Of a stretch of DNA of 64,000 bases, positions 52,028 to 62,345 are shown piece after piece. The translations under genes and the position numbers were made by a program. The first letter of the stretch is position 1; the number at the start of each line of letters is the position of its first letter. Below the pieces are notes generated by a model that was not told where the DNA came from, made no database searches, and saw only the letters and a list, made by a program, of their open reading frames with translations. This stretch comes from a bacterium BMS3Bbin05 (GTDB taxonomy: Bacteria; Nitrospirota; Thermodesulfovibrionia; Thermodesulfovibrionales; BMS3Bbin05). The DNA lies in assembly GCA_002897855.1 (NCBI GenBank), contig BDTO01000036.1, positions 1-64,000 on the forward strand, read 5' to 3'.

Positions 52028-52447
52028 TCAAACCGTTATAAGTTTATTCGTAATTTCTTCAGAATATTTTTCTGCCTCTTTCCTGAGCTCATCGCTGGCT
52101 CTTGATGCCTCTTCGAAAAGCTTTTTTCTTGCTTCTTGAATCATTCTCATGGCCTCTTCATGAGTTATTTCGAGCATCTCCCTCTGTTTTTCGAGCCCTT
52201 CGCCTTTTATGGAATTATAAATCTCGTTTGCCTTATCCCTTGCCTCCGAGAGTTCTTTTTTCAGTCTTTCCGCCGCCTCATCCTTTTTTGCCAGAAGCTC
52301 TTCAGCGATCTTTAATGAACCTTCAGTAGCATTTTTCCTTTCTCTGAATAAAGAAAGCAGGGGTTTATAAAGGATTATATTGAGTAAATAAACGAGAACC
52401 AGAAAATTGACAAGAAGAACAAAAAACCACCTATTAAGTTCAAGCAT
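52028..52447 (-). CDS. ATP synthase b' subunit
   Basis: 139 residues: one N-terminal membrane helix (MLELNRWFFVLLVNFLVLVYLLNIILYKPLLSLF split) and a charged coiled coil. The start of a helix with no signal peptide and the shorter length separate it from the second b. It is the first gene of the operon, which has no atpB (a) or atpE (c) in the window. Confidence 0.92.
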   Translation of the reverse strand: MLELNRWFFVLLVNFLVLVYLLNIILYKPLLSLFRERKNATEGSLKIAEELLAKKDEAAERLKKELSEARDKANEIYNSIKGEGLEKQREMLEITHEEAMRMIQEARKKLFEEASRASDELRKEAEKYSEEITNKLITV

Positions 52448-52486
52448 CTAACCTTCCTAAAGTTATAATTTTAAAAAAGTGTTCGA

Positions 52487-52515
52487 CTTTATCACATAAA
52501 TATTTTCTTTGTCAA
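52487..52515 (-). promoter_or_regulatory. Probable sigma-70 promoter of the atp operon
   Basis: On the minus strand, -35 TTGACA (52515-52510) is followed after 17-18 nt by ATAAAG/TAAAGT, with TG ahead (TGATAAAGT), an extended -10. It lies 40 nt before the b' start. The -10 is weak. Confidence 0.5.
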
Positions 52516-52641
52516 GAAATCGGCAATAAATATTTTTATAGGTTTAAAAGTTTTTTAAATCGTTCCGGTTTCCCTGCGGCATATTGATTTAATTTTTCTC
52601 TTAAGTAGTATATACTATAATAAAAAAAAGGAGGTGGAAAG

Positions 52642-53079
52642 ATGGGGTTTTGGGACAGCATCAAGGCAGATATCAAGAAGGGAATAGATGAAGGGATTCA
52701 TGTAGTCAGGGAAAGTACTTCAAGTGTAATGGAAAGAGCGGAGGTACTTGCCGAAGAAGGGAAAAAAAAGATCAGGGCTTTTGAGATCAAGCAAAAAATA
52801 CAGGTACATTTTACTGAGCTGGGAGGCAAACTGTATGACCTGATCGACAAGAAATCCAAATCGCCCGCCTCTCATCCGTCCATTAAGTCCCTGCTGAAAA
52901 AAATTGACCAGTTGAAAGAACAACTTACCAAACTTGAAGAAAAGATAGAACCCGCAGACAAGAGAGAAAGCGTAAAACAAAGCAAAACCAAAAAAAGGGC
53001 TGCAAGGAAAATTACGGTTAAAAAAACTGCATCAAGGAAGGGAACCGCATCAAGGGAAAAGGCTCCGTCAAAGAAATGA
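52642..53079 (+). CDS. Lysine-rich coiled-coil protein with H1-like tail, paralogue of the 7632 gene product
   Basis: 145 residues. MGFWDSIKADIKKGIDEGIHVV opens a helical domain to about 103; LGGKLYDLIDKKS and LLKKIDQLKEQLTKLEEK match the small protein at 7632-7946. The tail (about 108-145) is rich in Lys, Arg, Ala and Ser (KKRAARKITVKKTASRKGT), like histone H1-type proteins, so nucleic-acid binding is plausible. GGAGG lies 6 nt before the ATG. It is divergent from the atp operon. Confidence 0.78.
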   Translation: MGFWDSIKADIKKGIDEGIHVVRESTSSVMERAEVLAEEGKKKIRAFEIKQKIQVHFTELGGKLYDLIDKKSKSPASHPSIKSLLKKIDQLKEQLTKLEEKIEPADKRESVKQSKTKKRAARKITVKKTASRKGTASREKAPSKK

Positions 53080-53588
53080 CATATTTTGTTTGAAGCGATA
53101 GTTGATTCGACTCTCAGCAAATCACGCTTCAACGAGTTCTCAAATAAGTATAAATTTCAAGTTGTATTTTATGTAATTGGTCTTCCCTGTGACAAGGCCG
53201 CGGTAATCTAATGCAGGGAAGATTTTATTATTATATTTGATCCCCGATAAAAGACTCCCCGATAAAAATTTCCCCGACAAGGCCGGGACAGGCGGGACAG
53301 GCACATACGCTCGCTATCCATTTAAATTGGTAAAGACTCCCTGATACTTTTCCCCTCTTTGGTAAAGAGGGGTTAGGGGAGATTTTTTTAATTACAATTG
53401 ATTCCATATCGCTCATATTTTTCCCTGATTCAAATCCCCCCTGCCCCCTTTTCTAAAGGGGGGTAAAAAAATATTATTGATCTTCTCCGTGATAAGTCCA
53501 CGGGGAGTACGAGCGCTATCCATTTAAACAAAGAGGAGAGAATATCATTCCGTCTCTCCTCTTTAATTAATAGAGTATTATGAAATGC
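53080..53588. repeat. 509-nt gap of palindromic repeats (family 2 copies e and f, and an inverted pair)
   Basis: 53160-53345 holds CTTCCCTG...CAGGGAAG (8-bp stem), TTATTATATTTG and CTCGCTATCCATTTAA (family 2). 53345-53470 holds two hairpins, CCCCTCTTT-GGT-AAAGAGGGG and CCCCCTTT-TCT-AAAGGGGG, in opposite orientation and joined by ATTT-rich sequence. 53470-53530 holds a second, reverse family 2 copy (GATCTTCTCCGTG...CACGGGGAG...GCTATCCATTTAA). 53080-53159 shows nothing. Confidence 0.7.
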
Positions 53589-53831
<243 letters not shown>

Positions 53832-53922
53832 TCATAATTATTTTCATAATTACTTCATAGTATTATAATAAAATTAAATATCAAAAAAGCAATCAGGATA
53901 ATAAATATCCAGGGAGAAGGGA

Positions 53923-56355
53923 ATGCCGGGTGCAAAGAACACAATAACAATCCCGTTAAAGGGTATGTCATGTGCAGCCTGCGTCGCAACTGTCGAGAAG
54001 GCCATTAATAATATCGATGGAGTCAGCAGCGCCACTGCAAACTTTGCATCTGAGAAGGCTACGGTAAATTTTGGCAGCCCGGTACAGATTGCAGAAATTA
54101 TAGAAGCGGTAAGGAGAGAAGGTTATGATGTATTAATTTCAAAAATAGAACTCTCTATTAAGGGGATGACCTGTGCATCATGTGTATCTGCTGTCGAAAA
54201 GGCCTTAATGTCATTGAACGGGGTTATGTCGGCATCAGTAAACCTTGCATCCGAAAAGGCCTCGGTAGAGTATGTTTCAACGGTTACAGGTGTAGAAGAC
54301 ATGAAAAAGGCCGTGAAGGATGCGGGATACGAAGCTGTAATCATCACCGGTGAATATGCGGACAGAGAAAAGATTGAAAGGGAGAAGGAATATTCCGGTC
54401 TTAAAAAAAGATTAATAACAAGCGCAGTGCTGTCTTCCCTGATAATAATCGGAACTCTGGCCGACATTCCCGTTCTTTCCAACTGGTATCTCCTTTTGGT
54501 GCTTGCGACTCCTGTACAGTTCTGGGCGGGCTTCAGGTTTTATAAAGCAGCCATCGCCGCACTCAGGCATTTTTCTACGAACATGAATACACTTATAGCC
54601 GTTGGAACATCTTCCGCCTATTTTTATAGCGTTACCGCTACATTTTTCCCTTCATTGTTTGTAAAGGGCGGAATAGAGCCACACATATATTTTGATACAT
54701 CTGCAGTCATCGTGACTCTTATTCTTCTGGGAAAACTCCTTGAGGCGCGTGCCAAAGGACATACGTCTGAAGCCATAAGGAAACTCATCGGGCTCCAGGC
54801 AAAAACTGCAAGGATTATAAGAAATGGCAGGGAAATGGAGGTCATGCTTGATGAGGTACTCACAGATGACATTGTTGTAGTAAGACCCGGAGAGAGGGTA
54901 CCGGTAGACGGGGAAATTATAGAGGGGTATTCTGTAGTAGACGAGTCGATGCTGACCGGTGAGAGTATGCCTGTTGACAAGACCACGGGTGACAATGTCT
55001 TCGGAGGCACCATCAATAAGGCAGGGAGCTTTAAAATAAAAGCAACCAAAATAGGAAAGGAATCAACTCTTGCCCGGATTATCGGGCTGGTGGAGGAAGC
55101 ACAGGGCAGCAAGGCGCCCATTCAGAGGCTGGCCGATAAAGTTGCATCCGTTTTTGTTCCTGCCGTCATATCGATCGCAATCATAACCTTTATTCTCTGG
55201 TATTTTCTTGGTCCCCAGCCTGCCTTTACACGCGCAATGATGAACTTTATCGCCGTACTTATCATAGCATGTCCATGCGCCCTCGGACTTGCTACACCTA
55301 CGGCCATTATGGTTGGTACGGGCAAGGGGGCTGAACATGGGATTCTCATAAGGGATGCGAAAGCCCTGGAAAATTCATATAAGATAAAATCTGTCCTGCT
55401 GGACAAGACAGGCACAATTACCAAAGGTAAACCTGCAGTGACCGATATAATAACGGACAGTCAATGGTCTGACCTTTCAGAAAATGAGGCTTTGAAAATT
55501 GCAGCATCCGCTGAAAAAAACTCCGAGCATCCGCTCGGCAGGGCTATAGTGAAAAAGGCACATGATGCAGGCATACAGCTCGATGATACCTCTTCATTTA
55601 CCTCGATAACAGGTGGCGGCATTAAGGCCACGGTTAGTGCTATCAGGGGAGAAATAATAATCGGCAATGCAAATCTCTTAGAAAGCGACGGGATCGATAT
55701 ATCCGCTCAAACTGCTCAAATCGAAAATTTGTCGGGCGAGGCAAAGACAGTCGTGCTCCTGGCCATTAACAGGGCAGTCAAGGCGATTTTCGGTATCGCT
55801 GATACGATTAAGGAAAATGCGGGCAATGCGATCAGGAAATTAAGGGATGAAGGAATAGAAACGGTGATGCTTACCGGTGATAACAGGAAAACCGCAGATA
55901 CGATTGCGAGACAGGCAGGTATTGACAGGGTATTTGCAGAAGTCCTGCCGCAGCAGAAGGTTGAAGCCGTCAAAAAGCTCAAGGCGGAAAACAGGGTGGT
56001 TGCAATGGTTGGGGACGGTATAAATGATGCACCGGCACTTGCAGAAGCGGATGTCGGCATCGCAATAGGGACAGGAACCGATATCGCCATGGAAGCATCC
56101 GATATAATACTGATAAAAGGTGATCTGATGAGTGTCTATGATGCTATAAAGCTGTCTCGGCTTACACTGAAAACTATAAAACAGAACCTCTTCTGGGCCT
56201 TCTTCTATAATATAATCGGTATTCCTGTAGCAGCAGGTGTGCTGTACATTTTTGGCGGCCCGTTGCTTAATCCCATGTTTGCCTCTGCCGCAATGGCATT
56301 CAGCTCAGTCTCTGTTGTAAGCAACTCCCTCCGGCTCAGGAACAAAGTGCTTTAG
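53923..56355 (+). CDS. Copper-translocating P1B-type ATPase (CopA-like)
   Basis: 810-residue inner-membrane exporter. Two heavy-metal-binding domains have GMSCAAC (C17 and C20) and GMTCASC (C84 and C87). The actuator has TGES (345-348), the transmembrane metal site is C450-P-C452, phosphorylation D494 in DKTGT, SEHP (534-537) and the hinge GDGIND (697-702). CPC and the C-terminal YN and MASS-like residues ([20 protein letters not shown]) indicate Cu(I) export. No copper regulator or chaperone is adjacent. Confidence 0.96.
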   Translation: MPGAKNTITIPLKGMSCAACVATVEKAINNIDGVSSATANFASEKATVNFGSPVQIAEIIEAVRREGYDVLISKIELSIKGMTCASCVSAVEKALMSLNGVMSASVNLASEKASVEYVSTVTGVEDMKKAVKDAGYEAVIITGEYADREKIEREKEYSGLKKRLITSAVLSSLIIIGTLADIPVLSNWYLLLVLATPVQFWAGFRFYKAAIAALRHFSTNMNTLIAVGTSSAYFYSVTATFFPSLFVKGGIEPHIYFDTSAVIVTLILLGKLLEARAKGHTSEAIRKLIGLQAKTARIIRNGREMEVMLDEVLTDDIVVVRPGERVPVDGEIIEGYSVVDESMLTGESMPVDKTTGDNVFGGTINKAGSFKIKATKIGKESTLARIIGLVEEAQGSKAPIQRLADKVASVFVPAVISIAIITFILWYFLGPQPAFTRAMMNFIAVLIIACPCALGLATPTAIMVGTGKGAEHGILIRDAKALENSYKIKSVLLDKTGTITKGKPAVTDIITDSQWSDLSENEALKIAASAEKNSEHPLGRAIVKKAHDAGIQLDDTSSFTSITGGGIKATVSAIRGEIIIGNANLLESDGIDISAQTAQIENLSGEAKTVVLLAINRAVKAIFGIADTIKENAGNAIRKLRDEGIETVMLTGDNRKTADTIARQAGIDRVFAEVLPQQKVEAVKKLKAENRVVAMVGDGINDAPALAEADVGIAIGTGTDIAMEASDIILIKGDLMSVYDAIKLSRLTLKTIKQNLFWAFFYNIIGIPVAAGVLYIFGGPLLNPMFASAAMAFSSVSVVSNSLRLRNKVL

Positions 56356-56383
56356 GCAGTATATATTATGATAATGCGAACAC

Positions 56384-57070
56384 TCATCTGTTTTCGGAAA
56401 TCTTCTCAAGTGCATCCTTTGCCGCCTCCGTTTCGGCCTTTTTCTTGCTGCCTCCCCTGCCTGAGCCGAAAACCTTCCCTTTTACCGAAACATTTACACT
56501 AAAAACCTTTTTATGTTCAAGACCATCTTCCTGCACAACGCTGTAATCCGGCAGAACACCAAACATTCTCTGGCTTATTTCCTGTAACTCTGTCTTATGA
56601 TCCAGATATTTTTTCCCCTGTATTGCGTCATGAATAACATTCCCAAATAACTTCAATATTACTTCTCTGGATTTTGTATATCCGCCATCAATAAATACGG
56701 CTCCGAACAACGCCTCCAAGCTGTCTGCAAGTATCGACCTCTTTGTCCTTCCACCGGTCTCTATTTCACCTTTTCCCAGGTTTAAATAAATGCCGAGATT
56801 CATGTTGTTGGCGATCATGGAGAGAACTCTGCCGGAAACAAGATAAGATTTGATTCGCGACATCTCGGATTCTGACAAAATAGGAGATTTCCTGTAAAGA
56901 AATTCGGATACAACAAGACCAAGAACTGTATCACCCAGAAATTCCAGTCTTTCATTGTAATATGTGCTGTTGTCCTGGTTCTCATGGTAAAATGACTTGT
57001 GAGTGAGCGCATCATTCAGGATATGTCTGTCTTTGAACCTGTATCCTAATTCTTTCTCAATCTCCACTGT
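56384..57070 (-). CDS. rnc: Ribonuclease III
   Basis: Cleaves double-stranded RNA in rRNA and mRNA processing. The catalytic domain has [20 protein letters not shown] (signature), [16 protein letters not shown] and a C-terminal double-stranded RNA-binding domain ([33 protein letters not shown]). I place the start at GTG 57070: AGGAAG lies about 6 nt upstream, the overlap with fabF is 14 nt and the length (228) is typical. A frame from 57130 would extend 60 nt further into fabF. Confidence 0.94.
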   Translation of the reverse strand, partial: TVEIEKELGYRFKDRHILNDALTHKSFYHENQDNSTYYNERLEFLGDTVLGLVVSEFLYRKSPILSESEMSRIKSYLVSGRVLSMIANNMNLGIYLNLGKGEIETGGRTKRSILADSLEALFGAVFIDGGYTKSREVILKLFGNVIHDAIQGKKYLDHKTELQEISQRMFGVLPDYSVVQEDGLEHKKVFSVNVSVKGKVFGSGRGGSKKKAETEAAKDALEKISENR

Positions 57071-58304
57071 ACTTCCTGAATAAAAGACAGGCATTTGTAC
57101 CGCCAAAACCGAAGGAGTTCGAAAGCACACAGTTCACAGGCAATTCTCTCGCTTCGTTAGGGACATAATCCAGATCACACGCAGGATCCCGATTTTCATA
57201 GTTAATGGTTGGAGGTACAATGTCATTGACAATGCTCAATATGCTTATAACCGCCTCTACACCGCCGGCAGCACCGAGAAGATGACCTGTCATGGACTTG
57301 GTGGAACTTATCGGTATCCTGTATGCGTGGTCCGCAAACACCTTTTTTATTGCAGCAGTCTCATATTCATCATTAAATTTCGTGGAAGTCCCATGCGCGT
57401 TGATATAAGAAACATCGGAAGGATCAATGCCCGCATCATTAATTGCCGCAGTAATGCATCTTGCCTGCCCTTCTCCTCCCGGAGAAGGAGTGGTCATATG
57501 GTATGCATCCCCGGTCATACCATACCCTATAACCTCGGCATATATTCCGGCATTTCTCTCTAAGGCATTTTCAAGCAGATCAAGCACGACTATACCGGAA
57601 CCTTCACCCATTATAAACCCGTCTCTTTTACTGTCAAAGGGCCGGCTCGCCTTCTCAGGCTCATCGTTCCTGGTGGATAAAGCCTTCATGGATGCAAAAC
57701 CGGCAACGGCCAGAGGAGTAATAACAGCCTCAGTGCCGCCTGCAATAACGGTATCTGCAGCACCTCGCTGAATAAGCTTAAATGCATCTCCTATCGCATG
57801 AGTTCCGGTAGCACATGCTGTGGCAACTGCGCTGTTTGGTCCTTTTGCTCCATACCTCATTGATACATGTCCGGAAGCAAGATTAATGATAAGCATTGGA
57901 ATAAAAAAGGGGCTTATCCTTCTGGGGCCTTTTTCAAGAAGAACATTGTGATAATGTTCAATGGCAGGAAGACCTCCGATACCCGACCCTATAACAACAC
58001 CTACCCTTTCGGCATTATCCTCGTTTATGACCAGGCCCGAATCCTCAACTGCCATGTCGGAAGCAGCCAATGCCAAATGGATAAACCGGTCCATCTTTTT
58101 GATTTCCTTGAACTCTATGTATTGCTCGGGATTGAAATCCGGGACCTCACCTGCTATCCTTACAGGGAAATCCGATGCATCGAATTGTGTAATATTACCT
58201 ATCCCGGACTTACCTTCAAGCAGGGAGCGCCATGATTTTTCCACCCCAGTTCCAAGGGGCGTTGTTAACCCGAGTCCTGTTACAACAACTCTTCTATTAG
58301 CCAT
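57057..58304 (-). CDS. fabF: Beta-ketoacyl-ACP synthase II FabF
   Basis: Condensing enzyme of type II fatty-acid synthesis. The N-terminus is [15 protein letters not shown]; the active-site cysteine lies in [15 protein letters not shown]; the two histidines lie in [11 protein letters not shown] and [15 protein letters not shown], and [11 protein letters not shown] ends the thiolase fold. The length of 415 is typical of KAS II. It lies 17 nt downstream of acpP and overlaps rnc. Confidence 0.97.
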   Translation of the reverse strand: MANRRVVVTGLGLTTPLGTGVEKSWRSLLEGKSGIGNITQFDASDFPVRIAGEVPDFNPEQYIEFKEIKKMDRFIHLALAASDMAVEDSGLVINEDNAERVGVVIGSGIGGLPAIEHYHNVLLEKGPRRISPFFIPMLIINLASGHVSMRYGAKGPNSAVATACATGTHAIGDAFKLIQRGAADTVIAGGTEAVITPLAVAGFASMKALSTRNDEPEKASRPFDSKRDGFIMGEGSGIVVLDLLENALERNAGIYAEVIGYGMTGDAYHMTTPSPGGEGQARCITAAINDAGIDPSDVSYINAHGTSTKFNDEYETAAIKKVFADHAYRIPISSTKSMTGHLLGAAGGVEAVISILSIVNDIVPPTINYENRDPACDLDYVPNEARELPVNCVLSNSFGFGGTNACLLFRKYSGD

Positions 58305-58321
58305 TTATGACAACTTTTTGG

Positions 58322-58549
58322 TTATTTTTTATTATTGATATATTCTATGGCATCTTTGACTTTTGTTATTTTTTCAGCGTCTTCATCGGGAATCTCTATT
58401 TCGAATTCCTCCTCAAAAGCCATTACGAGCTCCACCGTATCAAGGGAGTCAGCGCCAAGGTCTTCGATAAAAGACGCATCAGGTGTAACTTCCGAAGCGT
58501 CTACTCCAAGCTGCTTTGAGATAATCTCCTTTACTTTTCCATCTACCAT
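58322..58549 (-). CDS. acpP: Acyl carrier protein
   Basis: 75-residue acidic carrier. The phosphopantetheine site is S35 in [32 protein letters not shown] precedes the ATG. It lies between fabG and fabF, the classical arrangement. Confidence 0.97.
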   Translation of the reverse strand: MVDGKVKEIISKQLGVDASEVTPDASFIEDLGADSLDTVELVMAFEEEFEIEIPDEDAEKITKVKDAIEYINNKK

Positions 58550-58617
58550 ATCAGTACCTCCAAATTAAATTTCGATATTTTGTGCACAACATTATACAAG
58601 TAATAAAGGGTTGAAAA

Positions 58618-59358
58618 TTACATATACATTCCGCCATTTACATGAACGACCTGACCGGTGATATATCCGGATTCAGGCAGAGACAAAAAAACAACGGCAT
58701 TGGCTACATCCTGTACAGTCCCGAACTCTCCTGCAGGGATCGCTTTTTTCATTTCCTGCTTTACATGGTCAGAAAGTGCATCGGTCATCGCCGTAACTAT
58801 AAAACCGGGAGCAACGGCGTTGGCAGTTATGCCCCTTGAAGCATATTCTTTGGCAGTAGTTTTTGTCAATCCTATTATGCCGGCCTTTGATGCTGAATAA
58901 TTAGCCTGACCGGGGTTTCCCATAAAAGCTACCACAGATGCTATATTGACTATTCTCCCGTATCTCTGTTTTGACATTATCCGTATAGCCTCTTTTGAAC
59001 AAAGAAACACCCCTTTCAGGTTTATATTCAGAACGGCATCCCAATCTTCTTCTTTCATCCTGATAATAACATTATCTTTTGTTATGCCTGCATTATTGAC
59101 AAGAATGTCAATCCTGCCGAATTTTTCCATAACCGATTTAAATGCCGATGAAACGCTTACCGAACTCGATACATCTATCTGAACCGCCAAAGAATCAACA
59201 CCGGCCTCCTTTATCTCGCCAGCGGTCCGGCTCGAGAGTTCAGGATCGATATCGGCAATCACAATATTACAGCCAAGTTCAGCAAATGCCCCGGCAATTG
59301 CCTTACCAATACCCCTTGCACCACCCGTAATGAATGCAACCTGACCTTTTATCTCCAT
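58618..59358 (-). CDS. fabG: 3-oxoacyl-ACP reductase FabG
   Basis: NADPH-dependent short-chain reductase of fatty-acid synthesis. The glycine-rich motif is TGGARGIGKAIA (10-21), NNAG is at about 88-91, and the catalytic YSASK is in GNPGQANYSASKAGIIGLTK. The length of 246 is typical. GGAGG is 9 nt before the ATG. It is the first gene of the fabG-acpP-fabF-rnc cluster; no fabD or fabH is seen. Confidence 0.96.
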   Translation of the reverse strand: MEIKGQVAFITGGARGIGKAIAGAFAELGCNIVIADIDPELSSRTAGEIKEAGVDSLAVQIDVSSSVSVSSAFKSVMEKFGRIDILVNNAGITKDNVIIRMKEEDWDAVLNINLKGVFLCSKEAIRIMSKQRYGRIVNIASVVAFMGNPGQANYSASKAGIIGLTKTTAKEYASRGITANAVAPGFIVTAMTDALSDHVKQEMKKAIPAGEFGTVQDVANAVVFLSLPESGYITGQVVHVNGGMYM

Positions 59359-59509
59359 ATTGTCCGCCTCCCTGAATTAACCGATTTTAACAAACAGGAA
59401 TTATTTTTGTGTATTGTCTGCTGTTAATAATGAGTTAAAATAATACTAAAATGCCCCGAATTTATCAACGGTTTTTTTTGAAATAGAACCAAATTACAAC
59501 TATTTAGAG

Positions 59510-59646
59510 TCTGTGTATAAACTGCCATTTCTTGTTTTTGTCATGCCCGAAATCTGTAATCGGGTATCCAGAACTTATTGAAAAGAATAGATTCCGGCTT
59601 AAGGACTGCCGGAATGACAGATAGAGATGCTGACTTTATACACAGA
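59510..59646. repeat. Palindromic repeat family 1, copy B (tandem array)
   Basis: 137-nt unit with terminal repeats TCTGTGTATAAA/TTTATACACAGA. Inner hairpins ATGCCCGA/TCGGGTAT and TTCCGGC/GCCGGAA. The first of three units, each 149 bp apart. Confidence 0.9.
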
Positions 59647-59658
59647 GTCTATTTAGTG

Positions 59659-59795
59659 TCTGTGTATAAACTGCCGTTTTTTGTTTTTGTCATGCCCGAA
59701 GTCTGTAATCGGGCATCCGGAACTTATTGAAAAGAATAGATTCCGGCTTAAGGACTGCCGGAATGACAGATAGAGATGCTGACTTTATACACAGA
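59659..59795. repeat. Palindromic repeat family 1, copy C (tandem array)
   Basis: Same unit as copy B, starting exactly 149 bp later. Hairpins ATGCCCGA/TCGGGCAT (perfect) and TTCCGGC/GCCGGAA. Units are joined by a short linker (GTCTATTTAG). Confidence 0.9.
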
Positions 59796-59807
59796 GTCTA
59801 TTTAGTG

Positions 59808-59943
59808 TCCGTCCATAAATTGCCGTTTTTTATTTTTGTCATGCCCCGAAAGCGTTCGGGGCATCCTAAACTTATTGAAAAGAATGGATTCCGGCTCGAG
59901 GACTGCCGGAATGACAGATAGAGAGACTGACTTTATGGACAGA
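59808..59943. repeat. Palindromic repeat family 1, copy D (tandem array)
   Basis: Starts 149 bp after copy C. Terminal repeats TCCGTCCATAAA and TTTATGGACAGA pair despite changes relative to copies A-C. The inner hairpin ATGCCCCGAA/TTCGGGGCAT has 10 bp, different from C, and the second hairpin keeps TTCCGGC/GCCGGAA. Confidence 0.9.
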
Positions 59944-59949
59944 CTCTAT

Positions 59950-61116
59950 TTATGACGCAGAATACCGGTTCAGAATTCTGAAAACTTCCTGCAAGGGGAT
60001 ACCATTCTTACGGGCGATTTTGCGGCAGTCGTCATATTCGGGATATATCCTGCATATACCGGAATCACTGAATACCTTCTTGAATTTAACATTTCCGAAT
60101 TCCGTCTTTATCCTGATCGGTTTTCTTTTCAATGCCACCCTGCCCCATTTTGAGAACCGCACTCCTATCGATGTCGTCTCATTCAGAACAATTTCAATAA
60201 TGTCCTTGAGAGAATCTTCACGGCACAGGGCGGTCAGCTTTGTACCCGGCCTCTGCTTTTTCATAATAACCGATGTGAGAAACACGTCAAGCGCTCCCGA
60301 TTTAAATAATATTTTCTCTACATGATGATACAACTGGGGGTTCATATCGTCTATATTCGCCTCAACTACAAATACTTCCTCGATATTCTCCTCTCTCTGT
60401 GTTTCACCTATTGTGATCCTCAGCACATTCGGCATTTTTTTGAGATCCCTGTGCCCCGCACCATACCCGTACCCCGTTATCTTCATATGGGGAATCCCTC
60501 TAAACTCCGTGACCAACCCTGAAATAAGCAGTGCCCCTGTCGGTGTAACGAGTTCGTATCGCGTATCTGTGGAAAAAACGGCAGCGCCTTTTAATAATGC
60601 CAGTGCGGCAGGCGCCGGAACGGGCATCTCTCCATGTTCTGTCTTTACGGTCCCGGTGCCCGTGTTGACAGGGGAAGAACAGATTTTTTTTATTCCAAGA
60701 TATTTCAATCCGGCAAGAACCGAAAATATGTCTATAATACAATCAACAGCGCCCAATTCATGAAGATGGATTCTTTCTGTCTTTCCTCCATGTACTTTCG
60801 CTTCGGTGTCAAACAGCTGTTTAAACAGCTCAAGGCCTTTTTCTTTTATTTCTTTATCGAGTTTCGAGGTTTTGATGATTTTCCCGATATCGGCCCATTT
60901 TCTCCATTTCGGGGACTCCTTCTCTATCTCTACCTCGAATTTTGTTGCCCTGATTCCGCATCTCTTTACATTTTTTTTACCGACCCTATATCCATCTAAA
61001 GGAATTTTAGACAGTTCACTTTCTATATGTTCAAGGGGAACTCCGGCATCTATAAGCGCCCCGACAAGCATGTCGCCGCTTATACCCGATGAGCAGTCAA
61101 GATATGCTATCTTCAT
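59950..61116 (-). CDS. larC: Nickel-pincer cofactor biosynthesis protein LarC
   Basis: Inserts nickel into the pincer nucleotide cofactor (NPN) used by lactate racemase LarA and related enzymes. 388 residues in a single frame, unlike the frameshift-encoded Lactobacillus protein. The N-terminal MKIAYLDCSSGISGDMLVGALIDAGVP, the HLHELGAVDCIIDI metal-binding region, VSPVNTGTGTVKTEHG-like (here SPVNTGTGTVKTEHGEMPVP) and VEANIDDMNPQLYHHV are strongly conserved. LarB, LarE and LarA are not in the window. It is divergent from the dehydrogenase pair. Confidence 0.93.
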   Translation of the reverse strand: MKIAYLDCSSGISGDMLVGALIDAGVPLEHIESELSKIPLDGYRVGKKNVKRCGIRATKFEVEIEKESPKWRKWADIGKIIKTSKLDKEIKEKGLELFKQLFDTEAKVHGGKTERIHLHELGAVDCIIDIFSVLAGLKYLGIKKICSSPVNTGTGTVKTEHGEMPVPAPAALALLKGAAVFSTDTRYELVTPTGALLISGLVTEFRGIPHMKITGYGYGAGHRDLKKMPNVLRITIGETQREENIEEVFVVEANIDDMNPQLYHHVEKILFKSGALDVFLTSVIMKKQRPGTKLTALCREDSLKDIIEIVLNETTSIGVRFSKWGRVALKRKPIRIKTEFGNVKFKKVFSDSGICRIYPEYDDCRKIARKNGIPLQEVFRILNRYSAS

Positions 61117-61328
61117 TATTACCTATTGGTGCTATGTATTTGCTATCATGATAAATGTTTTATTTTAACAGTTTTCAGGCAAATTAACCCGGGTCTTGAC
61201 TTTTTTGCGGGTTTGTCAAGCCCATATTTGACTAAAATAAATATTTTGAGTAAGTATATCACAAGTCGAGTTATCATCCTGACTTCGTCTCATATAACTT
61301 ATATCAGTTATCAGGAGAAATTATTCAG
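61117..61328. other. Gap between larC and the dehydrogenase pair
   Basis: 212 nt with a 6-bp hairpin CTTGAC...GTCAAG around TTTTTTGCGGGTTT at 61195-61220, close to the repeated TTTTTTGCGA motif seen near 4394 and 39474. No clear promoter was identified for either gene. AGGAG at 61313-61317 is the probable ribosome-binding site of the next gene. Confidence 0.45.
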
Positions 61329-62345
61329 TTGCTGTCAGCTTATCTGGTAAACCCCGGGGCCATTGAAATCAGAGAGGTGCCGATTCCGGAGCCCGGGCCT
61401 GCGGAGATTGTGGTAAAGATAATATCCGCACTGACCTGCGGGACCGACCTCAAGGCATACGTCAGGGGGCACAGTTTAATCCCTATGCCGGGACCGTTCG
61501 GACATGAATTCTCCGGCATTGTACATAGCGCCGGGAAAGGTGTGAAGAAATTCAAGGAATCCGATGAGATCATGCCGGTCCATAGCGCCCCCTGCAACAA
61601 TTGTTCATATTGCGACAGGGGCATTCACAATCTGTGCAGGGATATCATGAAAAACAAGGTTTTGGGGGCCTTTGCCGGGTACATCCGTATTCCCGGGCAT
61701 GTAGTCAGACAAAATTGCTATAAAAAACCCGGGGAACTTTCCTTTGATGAGGCCGCAATGCTCGAACCATTGTCGTGTATTGTTCATCCATACAGCAGGA
61801 TTAAACTCAGAGAAACAGAAAATGCAGTGATAATCGGTGCAGGCCCTGTCGGCCTCCTGCATCTGCTCTTCCTGAAAAGCCGGGGGATTAAGACAATAAT
61901 AAGTGATCTGAACGAGGACAGGCTGGAATTTGCAAATTCTATTGGTGCGGATATCCTGTCAGCTCCAGCCGGATTGGCGGATACCATTCACGACAATACC
62001 AAAGGTATGGGAGCGGATATTGTGGTGGAGTGTACGGGTCTCCCCGGAGTCTGGCAGGAGTCGGTCAATTATGTGAGACGCGGAGGCATTGTTATCCTGT
62101 TCGGGGGTTGTGCGGATGGGACCTCGGTAAGATTCGGCACGCATATGATGCATTATGACGAGATAACTCTCATGGGGTCGTTTCATTTTACGCCTTACGA
62201 TGTGAAAAATGCATATAGTCTCCTCCGTAACAGGACAATAAATGCCGGACCGCTCATTACGGATGTAATTGCACTGAAAGATATAAAAACCGCCTTTGAA
62301 AATCTCAAAAACGGAAAGGGCATCAAATATTCGGTAAGACCGTGA
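61329..62345 (+). CDS. Zinc-dependent alcohol/polyol dehydrogenase (first of a pair)
   Basis: 338-residue medium-chain dehydrogenase. The catalytic zinc ligands are C37 and H59-E60 (GHEFSG), the structural zinc is C89, C92, C95 and C103 (APCNNCSYCDRGIHNLC), and the Rossmann fold has IGAGPVGLL. LEPLSCIVHP is the usual EP glutamate segment. The start is TTG at 61329, AGGAG about 11 nt upstream. It overlaps the next dehydrogenase (GTGA). Substrate unknown; a sugar alcohol or related alcohol is likely. Confidence 0.87.
   Translation: MLSAYLVNPGAIEIREVPIPEPGPAEIVVKIISALTCGTDLKAYVRGHSLIPMPGPFGHEFSGIVHSAGKGVKKFKESDEIMPVHSAPCNNCSYCDRGIHNLCRDIMKNKVLGAFAGYIRIPGHVVRQNCYKKPGELSFDEAAMLEPLSCIVHPYSRIKLRETENAVIIGAGPVGLLHLLFLKSRGIKTIISDLNEDRLEFANSIGADILSAPAGLADTIHDNTKGMGADIVVECTGLPGVWQESVNYVRRGGIVILFGGCADGTSVRFGTHMMHYDEITLMGSFHFTPYDVKNAYSLLRNRTINAGPLITDVIALKDIKTAFENLKNGKGIKYSVRP

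Noticed and set aside
59727-59921. A 64-residue frame in the repeat array
   Set aside because: It lies entirely within tandem repeat copies C and D, including identical peptide segments encoded by successive units, and has no ribosome-binding site.
59510-59943. CRISPR array
   Set aside because: The repeated unit is long and palindromic with no unique spacers between short identical repeats, and no cas genes are near.
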